Shown here: piece after piece, positions 27,243 through 34,441 of the stretch
Numbering within the stretch: position 1 is the stretch's first letter
Layout of the letters: the number at the start of each line of letters is the position of its first letter
Assembly: GCA_016208975.1 (NCBI GenBank)
Contig: JACQXA010000004.1
Span: forward strand, 186,001 to 250,000
Origin: Nitrospinota bacterium
GTDB lineage: Bacteria > Nitrospinota_A > UBA7883 > JACRLM01
DNA length: 64,000 bases
Reading direction: 5' to 3'
Notes under the pieces: generated by a model
The model's database searches: none
Seen by the model: the letters and a program-made list of their open reading frames with translations, nothing else
What the model was told of the DNA's origin: nothing
Position numbers and translations under genes: made by a program

Positions 27243-27830
27243 ATGGCTATCCCTTCGCCGCTCAACGTTATTTTAATCCGCCATGGCCAAACCACCGGCA
27301 ACCGTGACGGTGTGGCCCAAGGGCAAACAGACACCCCTTTAACGCCTGAAGGGGTAAACTCCACACTTATAAAGGCAGGTAAGGTTGGAAATATGGCCTT
27401 CGATAAAATGTACTCCAGCGACCTTAAAAGGGCCGTGGAGACGGTGGAAATCCTGCGGGGCGTCCTGCCCGGTTTGCCCCAGGTGGAATATGACCCGGAT
27501 TTGCGGGAAATAGATTTCGGCGACCTTTCCGGCAAACCAAAAGAAGAGATAATGCCGCAAATCCTTCTCCACAAGGCCTATCCCGGGTTGCGATATCCGG
27601 GCGGTGAATGTGGGGATGATCTTTGGCGGCGGGCCACACGATTCTTCAACAAACTGGCAAACGGTGGCTCATCCGGCCCGGCGCTGGTGGTTACCCATTA
27701 CGGGATAATGGAGACCGCCGCGAGAATATTTAATCTTGTTCTTCCGGACGCGCCCGTTCACGTTGGAGATGAGGATGTATGGAAGATAACGCTCCACGGG
27801 AACTTTTCAGCGCGGCTGGAGGTTTTATAG
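27243..27830 (+). CDS. Histidine phosphatase family protein
   Basis: Phosphoglycerate-mutase-like phosphatase. The catalytic motif is LIRHGQTTGN with nucleophile His14, and the second catalytic His is in VVTHYGIM. The acid DLREIDFGDLSGK is also typical. Substrates of such 195-residue proteins vary (sugar phosphates, cobalamin intermediates, phosphoproteins) and cannot be settled here. It has a short gap to the downstream HD-GYP gene and points the same way. Confidence 0.88.
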   Translation: MAIPSPLNVILIRHGQTTGNRDGVAQGQTDTPLTPEGVNSTLIKAGKVGNMAFDKMYSSDLKRAVETVEILRGVLPGLPQVEYDPDLREIDFGDLSGKPKEEIMPQILLHKAYPGLRYPGGECGDDLWRRATRFFNKLANGGSSGPALVVTHYGIMETAARIFNLVLPDAPVHVGDEDVWKITLHGNFSARLEVL

Positions 27831-27889
27831 ACAGGAAGCGGATACGGGCTGAAAAATAGCTAAGAAACCGTCATCTTTCCCGGGCGCAT

Positions 27890-28696
27890 GTGATGAATCA
27901 TCAGTTGTTGCTGATTCTGTTCTACATAACGCTTGCCATATTTTTCCTTGCCGCCATGCTCATGGCCGTTCACCAATGGCGCCAGGCGCGCAGGCGCGAG
28001 GAACTGTTGATGGGTGTGATCATCGCCCTCAACGAACTCATGGAGCTCAAAGACGGCTATACTGAGGGGCACTGCGCCCGCGTAAAGCGGTGGGCGCGGG
28101 ATGTTGGAGGCGCTCTGGGCTTAAAACGCGGGGAGATTGATGAAATCGCCATCGCCGCCATGATTCATGATATTGGTAAAATTGGGGCGCCGGACGAGAT
28201 CCTGCGCAAACCTTCCCCCCTCACTGAAGGAGAATACGCGGTAATTAAAACCCACCCCGCGCTTGGAGCCAAGGCGTTACACTCCCTGCAGTGGTTTGTG
28301 CCGATGGCCCGGATAATAAAACACCATCACGAGCGTTATGACGGCGCGGGATATCCCGATGGCCTGCAAGGAGAGGGAATTCCCGTTGGAGCGCGCATTG
28401 TGGCGTTATTGGACGCCTATGATGCTATGACTTCCAACCGCTCATACCGCCCAGCCATGGAGAGGAAAAAGGCTTTGGCCTTCATCCGTGAAGGGCGCGG
28501 AACGCAATTCGACCCGAAAATAACCGACATATTCCTTGCCATCCTGGAAAATGGGGGGAAATTGAGCCATGATCCTGTTTGCGGAATGGCGGTTAAAGAA
28601 GATATCTCCATTGTTTACAAGGGCCGTAGCTACTATTTTTGTTCCAGGACCTGCCGGGAGGAGTTTGAAAATAAACCTGAAAAATATGGACGGTGA
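27890..28696 (+). CDS. HD-GYP phosphodiesterase with C-terminal YHS domain
   Basis: A probable cyclic-di-GMP phosphodiesterase anchored by one N-terminal membrane helix (residues 5-27). The HD-GYP domain covers about 45-222 with His93-Asp94 in MIHDIGKIG, the HHE triad at 146-148 and DGAGYPDG at 151-158. Residues 228-266 form a YHS domain, DPVCGMAV with Cys231, then YYFCSRTCREEF with Cys251 and Cys255, which in other proteins binds metal. This combination is uncommon. The start is GTG at 27890 or ATG at 27893. The metal domain could gate the phosphodiesterase, but that is inference. Confidence 0.9.
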   Translation: MMNHQLLLILFYITLAIFFLAAMLMAVHQWRQARRREELLMGVIIALNELMELKDGYTEGHCARVKRWARDVGGALGLKRGEIDEIAIAAMIHDIGKIGAPDEILRKPSPLTEGEYAVIKTHPALGAKALHSLQWFVPMARIIKHHHERYDGAGYPDGLQGEGIPVGARIVALLDAYDAMTSNRSYRPAMERKKALAFIREGRGTQFDPKITDIFLAILENGGKLSHDPVCGMAVKEDISIVYKGRSYYFCSRTCREEFENKPEKYGR

Positions 28697-28752
28697 AATA
28701 ACCGGAATGACACCAGACTATTCCTCCGTTTTAGGATCTGCCGCTGGCGGCC

Positions 28753-29562
28753 CTATTTTTTAAAATAGAGTTTGTATATCAGATGGCATCTGCTTTTGGC
28801 GCCAGCTTTGCGCATTATGGATGCAATGTGTGTCTTAGCCGTCTTCTCGCTAATAAAAAGCTTTTCGCCGATTTCACGGTTGGACAATCCCATCAATGTG
28901 AGGCGGGCGATCTGCCCCTCTCTGGCGGTGAGGGAGTATTTGCTGGTCATTGGAAACGCGCCATTGTCCTCCGCGCCCGGCGCCTTTGCCCGCAAAACAA
29001 CGCCGGCAAACGCGCTGGCGATGGCCGGTGCAACCAAAGTGAGCGCCGCTTTCTCCATCCGGGTATAGTCACTGGCGCCCGGCGGCCTGTGAAACGCCAC
29101 CGTGCCTGTGGTTTGGCCGTGAAACACCGCGTTCAAAACCATGGTTTGGCACAGACCCATCGGCTTGAAAAAATCCTGATAATACTCGCTGTCGAGGAAC
29201 GACGATTTTTTGACCACATCGTTTTCCGAAAATCCAATATTGTTAAAGCGCGGATCGCCCACAGTATTCAATACAGGGCTCACGCTGAAATAGCGTTCGT
29301 TATACCGCTTGATATTTTCAGCGCTGTCGCCGATATTTTTTGTGGCGAAAAAGTCCGGCAGGGGGGCAAGGGTTAAAGGGTCCTGGGCGTACAGCGCCGC
29401 CGTTTCGTGGGGAACAATGGAGCCCGCCTGTTTGAAAATCACCTCCGTCAGATCATCCATGGTCCTGGTTTCCGACAGATCATTGGCCAAACGCCAGGCC
29501 TTCCTTAACGTTGCGGCGGGCAGCTTGCGGATCGTTTGCCTGATATTCATTACACTATCCAT
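28753..29562 (-). CDS. LuxR-family transcriptional regulator
   Basis: A 269-residue regulator. The C-terminal 65 residues form a LuxR/GerE helix-turn-helix: LTAREGQIARLTLMGLSNREIGEKLFISEKTAKTHIASIMRKAG. The N-terminal 190 residues look like a GAF or autoinducer-type sensor without a receiver Asp motif, and no ligand can be read from them. An in-frame ATG at 29550 is an alternative start. It is divergent from the secreted beta-helix gene across a 230 base AT-rich region and may control it. Base composition is lower in GC than the housekeeping neighbours. Confidence 0.85.
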   Translation of the reverse strand: MDSVMNIRQTIRKLPAATLRKAWRLANDLSETRTMDDLTEVIFKQAGSIVPHETAALYAQDPLTLAPLPDFFATKNIGDSAENIKRYNERYFSVSPVLNTVGDPRFNNIGFSENDVVKKSSFLDSEYYQDFFKPMGLCQTMVLNAVFHGQTTGTVAFHRPPGASDYTRMEKAALTLVAPAIASAFAGVVLRAKAPGAEDNGAFPMTSKYSLTAREGQIARLTLMGLSNREIGEKLFISEKTAKTHIASIMRKAGAKSRCHLIYKLYFKK

Positions 29563-29792
29563 CCGGGTGGATAAGCATAATTTAAACTATTTTTTGATAA
29601 ATACAAGCTGAATTATTTCAAAAGAATAGAGCCTGAAACAAAGATAAATCGTCAAAAAATACAACTTTCGGCGTATTCATTTTATTGATTGGATTGAATA
29701 AATTAACAGCGACGGTAAATCCCATTGCCGGGGCATTGCGGAATTAATAAGCGGATATTTCTTGTCATTGCGCTGTGTACGCAGGGGGCTAT
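29563..29792. other. AT-rich divergent intergenic region
   Basis: 230 bases between the LuxR-type gene and the secreted protein gene. Most of 29575-29705 is clearly richer in A and T than the window average. Several weak hexamers resembling promoter boxes can be found, none convincing. A binding site for the adjacent regulator could lie here, but no symmetric operator stands out. Confidence 0.45.
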
Positions 29793-31787
29793 ATGAAAGT
29801 CGAATTGGCGCTTTCCAAGGGTATCAGATGTCTGGCGATATTGTCATTGGCGTTGGCTTTGACAGTGGCCCCTGCCCACGCCACCACCTTTACCGTCAAT
29901 GACACAGGCGACGCCCATGACGCCAACCCCGGCGACAACATCTGCGCCACAGCCACCTCGGTGTGCACCTTGCGCGCCGCGATTGATGAAGTGAACATGG
30001 CCGCAGGCGGCCACACCATCGTTATCCCCTCCGGCACATACACTATCACCGGCGCTTTAGGCGACGACCTTAACGTTAGCGGAGACTACGACATAAGGGA
30101 TAGCGTCACCATCACTGGCGTTGGCGGGCCAATATTGGATGGCGGAGCTTTGGATAGGGTGTTTCACATCACCGGAGCCTATGTTGTGTCCATCACAGGG
30201 GTTACGATCCAAAACGGCAATTCTGGAACCGGTGGTGGCATATACAACCCCAGCGGGACAGTGACAATTTCCTCATCCACCATCAGCGGTAATACCGCCG
30301 CTGGTATCTGGAATAGTGGGACAGCCACTATTTCCTCATCCACCATCACCGGCAATAACGGCTCTGGAATCTACAACAGCGGAACCATGACATTGACCAA
30401 CGCCACCATCAGCGGCAACCAGTACACGGTGTCCAACGGCGGCGGCGTGATCGCCTCAGCGGGCTCCATTACTTTCACCAATTGCACCATAACCAACAAC
30501 AGCTCCATAACCGCCGACGATGGAGTTTACAGGACAGGCGGAAACATTACGTTTAATAACACCATCATTGCCAATAACGGAGATGGTAACGATTGCACCG
30601 GCATCCCCGGCGGTTCGTCCACCGGGTACAACCTGGACAGCGACAACACTTGCAACCTTACAGCAGGGACGGACATCCCCGGTTCGGCGCTGGCCAACCT
30701 TGGCGCTCTTGCCGATAACGGCGGTTCTACGCAGACCCATGCGCTCCTCACAGGCAGCGCGGCAATAGACGCTGGTGATTGCAACGGCGGGGCTGTCACA
30801 ACCGACCAGCGCGCCGCGCCAAGGCCATATGGATCAGCTTGCGACATCGGGGCGTATGAGTATGGAGCTGTGGCTTCGGCGAGTGGTTCTTCATCGTCTG
30901 CTTCCCCCACCGCCGGTTGCACCGACTATCACGCCACAAACTTTAATCCCGCCGTTTCCATTGATGACGGGTCTTGCATATTCCCCGATCCTGATCTGGG
31001 CGATGTCTCGCAATCGGTAAGTTTTGGCCCGGTGGCGATGACCAGAAGCTCGACGCAGACCATCGTCATAGAGAACGGCGGCCCCATATCCACATACATC
31101 TACGGCGTGGACATATCGGGAAGCGGGTTCACGATTGTCAGCGACACTTGCACCAACCAGCCGGTGATACCGGGCCGGTCATGTGAAATCGTTGTCTCTT
31201 TCAATCCCGGCGCCGAGGGTGGTTTCACAGGATCGCTGGAGGTTTGGACGAACAACGCAAAATATTATCCGTTGACCATCGCGTTGAGCGGTTCCAGCTC
31301 TGGACTTCCGCCCACAGAGCCAGCGCTGATGGCGCCAGGCGACGGCGAGACCATTACAGGGACATCGGTGACGTTGCAATGGACTCCCGGCCAGGCGCCT
31401 GACGGCGGCCCGGTGACCAACAAGGTTTATATTTGCGAATCGGCGGACTTTACCGGATGTTCAGAACCAGCGGCGACTGCGCGGTCATCTGGCGCGGCGG
31501 TTCCAGCGGCGTTTGTGGTGGTGATGGGGCTTCTGGCGCCGTTGGGGATGCGGACACGGCGGGGGCGGACATTGATGATTGCGTTCATGCTTGTAGCGGG
31601 ATCCGCGTTTGCATCCTGCGGCGGCGGATCGTCCAAACCTTCCGAAACGCCCAGTTCGTCCGGCTCCATGCAATACACTGCCAAAGGGCTCAAGGCGAAT
31701 ACAACCTACTATTGGAAAGTGGCGACGGAAAGCCAGGAGGGCGCTTCTTCCGAAAGCGCCGTTTACAGCTTCACCACAGGTGGATGA
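29793..31787 (+). CDS. Secreted right-handed beta-helix surface protein
   Basis: Large exported protein of 664 residues. A Sec signal peptide (1-30) ends at AHA. Then comes a CSLREXLXRD-like start (CTLRAAIDEVN at 58-68) and a parallel beta-helix rich in Asn, Thr and Ser with repeated TISSSTISGN units. After a Ser- and Ala-rich linker there is a beta-sandwich of the choice-of-anchor D/ASH kind, with SFGPVAMTRSSTQTIVIENGG. The last part is a fibronectin-III-like domain ending in YYWKVATESQEG and YSFTTGG. Inside that domain a membrane helix with an RTRRGR cluster and a lipobox-like AFASC are embedded (31475-31670). The ATG at 29793 has a GGGGG site upstream. Function unknown; adhesion or glycan binding is plausible. 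Confidence 0.8.
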   Translation: MKVELALSKGIRCLAILSLALALTVAPAHATTFTVNDTGDAHDANPGDNICATATSVCTLRAAIDEVNMAAGGHTIVIPSGTYTITGALGDDLNVSGDYDIRDSVTITGVGGPILDGGALDRVFHITGAYVVSITGVTIQNGNSGTGGGIYNPSGTVTISSSTISGNTAAGIWNSGTATISSSTITGNNGSGIYNSGTMTLTNATISGNQYTVSNGGGVIASAGSITFTNCTITNNSSITADDGVYRTGGNITFNNTIIANNGDGNDCTGIPGGSSTGYNLDSDNTCNLTAGTDIPGSALANLGALADNGGSTQTHALLTGSAAIDAGDCNGGAVTTDQRAAPRPYGSACDIGAYEYGAVASASGSSSSASPTAGCTDYHATNFNPAVSIDDGSCIFPDPDLGDVSQSVSFGPVAMTRSSTQTIVIENGGPISTYIYGVDISGSGFTIVSDTCTNQPVIPGRSCEIVVSFNPGAEGGFTGSLEVWTNNAKYYPLTIALSGSSSGLPPTEPALMAPGDGETITGTSVTLQWTPGQAPDGGPVTNKVYICESADFTGCSEPAATARSSGAAVPAAFVVVMGLLAPLGMRTRRGRTLMIAFMLVAGSAFASCGGGSSKPSETPSSSGSMQYTAKGLKANTTYYWKVATESQEGASSESAVYSFTTGG

Positions 31788-31998
31788 GAGGAAGAGACGC
31801 GCCGGAGAGATTCCCGCGCGGTATGCGGAGGGTAATCATGACACACCACTTCAGGTTCTGCTTGATCCACTTGAAGAACAGCTCGACTGCCCTGTCAAAA
31901 TGAAATCTCGGAGCGAGTTTTATCAGTTCCGAGAACACGGTTCCTATTTTGGTCTGGCCTGATCCTACTTTTCTGGCAATGGGTCTACTCAAACTCAT
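31771..31998 (-). pseudogene. Decayed IS4-family transposase remnant
   Basis: The open frame joins two separated pieces of an IS4-type transposase. Residues 15-35 (KIGTVFSELIKLAPRFHFD) are like the N-terminus. Residues 36-50 (RAVELFFKWIKQNLK) are like the C-terminal catalytic helix region, which normally lies about 300 residues later. The junction near 31893 therefore marks a large internal deletion. After residue 50 the frame runs into unrelated sequence, so the right end is lost too. The left end may survive as CACTACTGTCCGG read from 32055 on the minus strand. It cannot be functional. It lies between the beta-helix gene and hgcA. Confidence 0.78.
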
Positions 31999-32066
31999 TA
32001 TCCGGTAGAAAAAGCGCTTCAGGCCAGACCAGCTAAACTTTTACCGGACAGTAGTGATCTAAATTA

Positions 32067-32217
32067 GGTAGTGTCTCAGTTTGAAAGTACTGGGGAGACT
32101 CTTCACTTACACTCAGAATGACAATATAAAAGCCTTTGAAAACATTGTCATCCTGAGCGAAGCGCAAGCGGAGTGAAGGATCTGTCTGTTATTTGAGATT
32201 CAAACTGGAACACCACC
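32067..32217. mobile_element. 151 bp MITE-like element, copy 2
   Basis: Second copy of the element at 124-274, in the same orientation and of identical length, with scattered substitutions. The terminal repeats are GGTAGTGTCTCAGTTTGAA on the left and TTCAAACTGGAACACCACC on the right, the latter with two extra changes. It is flanked directly by the 8 bp duplication CTAAATTA at 32059-32066 and 32218-32225. It inserted next to the relic left end of the IS4-type element and only about 55-70 bases upstream of hgcA. The right end could contribute a -35 box for hgcA. Confidence 0.88.
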
Positions 32218-32233
32218 CTAAATTAAATATGAT
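32205..32233 (+). promoter_or_regulatory. Possible hybrid promoter for hgcAB
   Basis: TATGAT (32228-32233, five of six consensus -10 bases) lies 17 bases after CTGGAA (32205-32210, three of six -35 bases). The -35 part is inside the right terminal repeat of the miniature element, and the -10 part is in host DNA at the target duplication. If real, the insertion created or altered hgcAB expression. Weak -35, so tentative. Confidence 0.3.
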
Positions 32234-32271
32234 GTTTTCTCGTGATGCCTTAAAATGATGATGGGAATAAT

Positions 32272-33339
32272 TTGGCGCAAAGTGACATGACTAGCGATAA
32301 ACTGGCCGCGAACACACAGACGACCCCGGGCATGACCATGTCGTTGTTCGCCGTGGCGGAACATGGCGTTAAAATTTCCCCGCCCATGAAAACCACCAGC
32401 CTGATAGGTTTTGGAAACCGGCTGGATCATTTCCAGGCCCGCATAGGCTGGCGGCGGGAAGGCCACAGGGTTGCGCCGGGGCTGTATGAACTGGGGGCGC
32501 CTGGGAAAGAGTCGCCGGTGTTTGTCACCGCCAACTACACTTTGAGCTTCGACGCTTTGCGCTCCTCCCTTTCCGGGATGGACGCTTACATACTTGTACT
32601 GGACACCAAAGGGATAAACGTTTGGTGCGCGGCGGGCAAGGGAACTTTCGGCACGGAAGAGCTTGTCCATCGGGTGAAAGCCGCGGGTCTTAAAGCGTTG
32701 GTAAACCATCGCAAACTGATACTCCCCCAGCTTGGCGCCGTGGGGGTGGCGGCCCATGTGGCGAAAAAGAACTGCGGATTCAAGGTGGAATACGGCCCTG
32801 TCCGCGCAAAGGACATAAAGGATTATCTGGAAAACGGGGCGGCGCCGGAGATGCGCCGGGTCAATTTCGGATTGATTGACAGGCTCACGCTTATCCCCGT
32901 GGAGTTCAAGCATTTCTTCATCCCCATGGTTATCGCCTCGGCGGTAATGTTCGCCCTGGCGGGAACCACCGGCGTTTTGGCGGCGCTTACGGCGTTCACC
33001 GGCGGACTGGCGCTGTTCCCGGCGCTACTGCCTCACCTGCCATTCAAAAACTTTTCTTTGAAAGGTTTTGTATTGGGCGTCGCGCTGGCTTTGCCATTTA
33101 CTGTAATGGCTTTGATGAACGAAACAGACGCGCTGACCGGCGCCGGATGGGCATTGGGTTATCTTCTGGCCATGCCACCGGTGACGGCGTATCTGGCTCT
33201 GAATTTCACAGGCTCCACCACCTTCACGTCTGTGACCGGCGTTAAAAAGGAGATTTCCATCTACACGCCCATTCTGGCCAAGCTGGCCGGGGCTGGCACG
33301 GTTATGATGGCGATATTGGCCGTGTCGAGGTATTTATGA
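32272..33339 (+). CDS. hgcA: HgcA, corrinoid protein of mercury methylation
   Basis: Membrane-anchored cobamide protein that donates a methyl group to inorganic mercury. The soluble corrinoid-binding domain (about 45-215) contains the diagnostic cap-helix motif NVWCAAGK at 116-123 with Cys119 as the predicted lower-axial cobalt ligand, preceded by YILVLDTKGI. Residues from about 230 onward form several membrane helices (HFFIPMVIASAVMFAL and others), as in known HgcA and unlike the related CFeSP of the acetyl-CoA pathway. Starts at TTG 32272 (GGGA nearby) or ATG 32287 are both possible, giving 355 or 350 residues. The stop overlaps hgcB by four bases. No regulator gene is adjacent. Confidence 0.95.
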   Translation: MAQSDMTSDKLAANTQTTPGMTMSLFAVAEHGVKISPPMKTTSLIGFGNRLDHFQARIGWRREGHRVAPGLYELGAPGKESPVFVTANYTLSFDALRSSLSGMDAYILVLDTKGINVWCAAGKGTFGTEELVHRVKAAGLKALVNHRKLILPQLGAVGVAAHVAKKNCGFKVEYGPVRAKDIKDYLENGAAPEMRRVNFGLIDRLTLIPVEFKHFFIPMVIASAVMFALAGTTGVLAALTAFTGGLALFPALLPHLPFKNFSLKGFVLGVALALPFTVMALMNETDALTGAGWALGYLLAMPPVTAYLALNFTGSTTFTSVTGVKKEISIYTPILAKLAGAGTVMMAILAVSRYL

Positions 33340-33644
33340 CCACGCTTTTTAACAGTTACTATATCGAGAACACGCTGGAGTTCAACGCGGACAAATGCGT
33401 CAATTGCGGCGTATGCGTAATAGTATGCCCCCATGCCGTTTTCGCGGAAAACGGGGGTGTTGTAAGCGTGTCTAAAAAATCCGCGTGCATGGAGTGCGGC
33501 GCCTGTATGAAAAACTGCCCCGTGGACGCAATAAAAGTGGACGCGGGGGTTGGATGCGCCAGCGCCATGATATACGCGGCCATTTACGGAGGCGAACCCA
33601 CCTGCGGTTGCGACAGCGAAGGGAACCAGGCGGGGTGTTGCTGA
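33336..33644 (+). CDS. hgcB: HgcB, ferredoxin of mercury methylation
   Basis: Electron donor for HgcA, required with it for methylation of mercury. Two 4Fe-4S motifs are seen: Cys21, 24, 27, 31 (CVNCGVCVIVCP) and Cys51, 54, 57, 61 (CMECGACMKNCP). Cys74 in GVGCASAM is the extra family-specific cysteine, and the chain ends in a vicinal pair, Cys101-Cys102. Two further cysteines, 90 and 92, form CGC in the tail. The 102 residues are near the usual length. Translation is coupled to hgcA through an ATGA overlap. The stop lies two bases from the convergent rsmA stop. Confidence 0.95.
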   Translation: MTTLFNSYYIENTLEFNADKCVNCGVCVIVCPHAVFAENGGVVSVSKKSACMECGACMKNCPVDAIKVDAGVGCASAMIYAAIYGGEPTCGCDSEGNQAGCC

Positions 33645-33646
33645 TC

Positions 33647-34441
33647 CTACCCTAAGCAGGCGTACAACGCGGCGTACCGCTCAATCGAAACATCCTCGGG
33701 CCTTATGGAAGGCGCAACGCCAGCCTTTTCACAGGCAGTTTCAAACTCCTCCGCATCGGGCCACAGGTTCTTCAGATTATTCCTCAACGTCTTCCGGCGA
33801 TGGACGAACGCCTTGCCCACAAACTCGAAAAACGCATCCTCATCTTTCACGTCCACCGGTGGCGATTGGCGCGGAACCAGCCGTATCACCGCCGAGTCCA
33901 CTTTGGGGCGGGGCCTGAAAGAGTCCGGAGGAACCTGAAACATAAACCGGCGTTCGCAATGATATTCCAGGTATATGGAAAGGGAGCCGTAATGAGGGTC
34001 GCCCGGCCCGGCGGTTAGCCTTTCGGCCACCTCTTTTTGGGTCATCAGCGTCATGGAGGTGATGCGCTTTTTATTTTCGATGAACTTTTTTATAAGTGGC
34101 ACGGAGACGGAATAAGGAAGGTTTGACACAACGCGATATGGAGATTCCACGGAGCCGTAATCGAAATAAATGGCGTTACCCCTGATAATGACAAGATTGG
34201 GGCGGGCGCCCATTTCCTGTTTCAGCCCGTCGTAAAGCTCCACGTCCAGCTCCACGGCGGTAACATGCGCCCCGGTGTTCAATAATCCCTCGGTCAATAT
34301 CCCCCGGCCAGGCCCCACCTCCAACACTCTGCTGTGCGGGACTACTCCCGATTCGGACACTATCCGGGCCACAACGGAACCGTCCACCAGGAAACATTGC
34401 CCCAGTTTTTTTTGTTTGTGCGCGTACCGCCGCATGGGCAT
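33647..34441 (-). CDS. rsmA: 16S rRNA dimethyladenosine transferase
   Basis: Methylates two adjacent adenosines in helix 45 of 16S rRNA (KsgA/RsmA). The N-terminus KKLGQCFLVD resembles the family KKxLGQNFL with Cys in place of Asn. SAM-binding EVGPGRGILTE is at 41-51, the acidic loop follows in AVELD, and the catalytic motif is NLPYSVS. The C-terminal FVHRRKTLRNNL is typical. With 264 residues it is complete. It shares one base with pdxA and is convergent with hgcB. Confidence 0.95.
   Translation of the reverse strand: MPMRRYAHKQKKLGQCFLVDGSVVARIVSESGVVPHSRVLEVGPGRGILTEGLLNTGAHVTAVELDVELYDGLKQEMGARPNLVIIRGNAIYFDYGSVESPYRVVSNLPYSVSVPLIKKFIENKKRITSMTLMTQKEVAERLTAGPGDPHYGSLSIYLEYHCERRFMFQVPPDSFRPRPKVDSAVIRLVPRQSPPVDVKDEDAFFEFVGKAFVHRRKTLRNNLKNLWPDAEEFETACEKAGVAPSIRPEDVSIERYAALYACLG

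Larger units (their letters stand above)
31788..32271. other. Mobile-element debris upstream of hgcA
   Basis: 484 bases with no intact gene. In order it holds the body of the IS4-type transposase remnant (to about 31998), a presumed left end of that insertion sequence (about 32037-32058), the second 151 bp miniature element with its target duplications (32059-32225) and a short AT-rich leader before hgcA. There is no recognisable regulator binding site. Confidence 0.7.

Noticed and set aside
29775-29792. GTG start six codons upstream for the beta-helix protein
   Set aside because: The run of G residues places the ribosome site directly before the ATG at 29793, and the signal peptide begins properly there.
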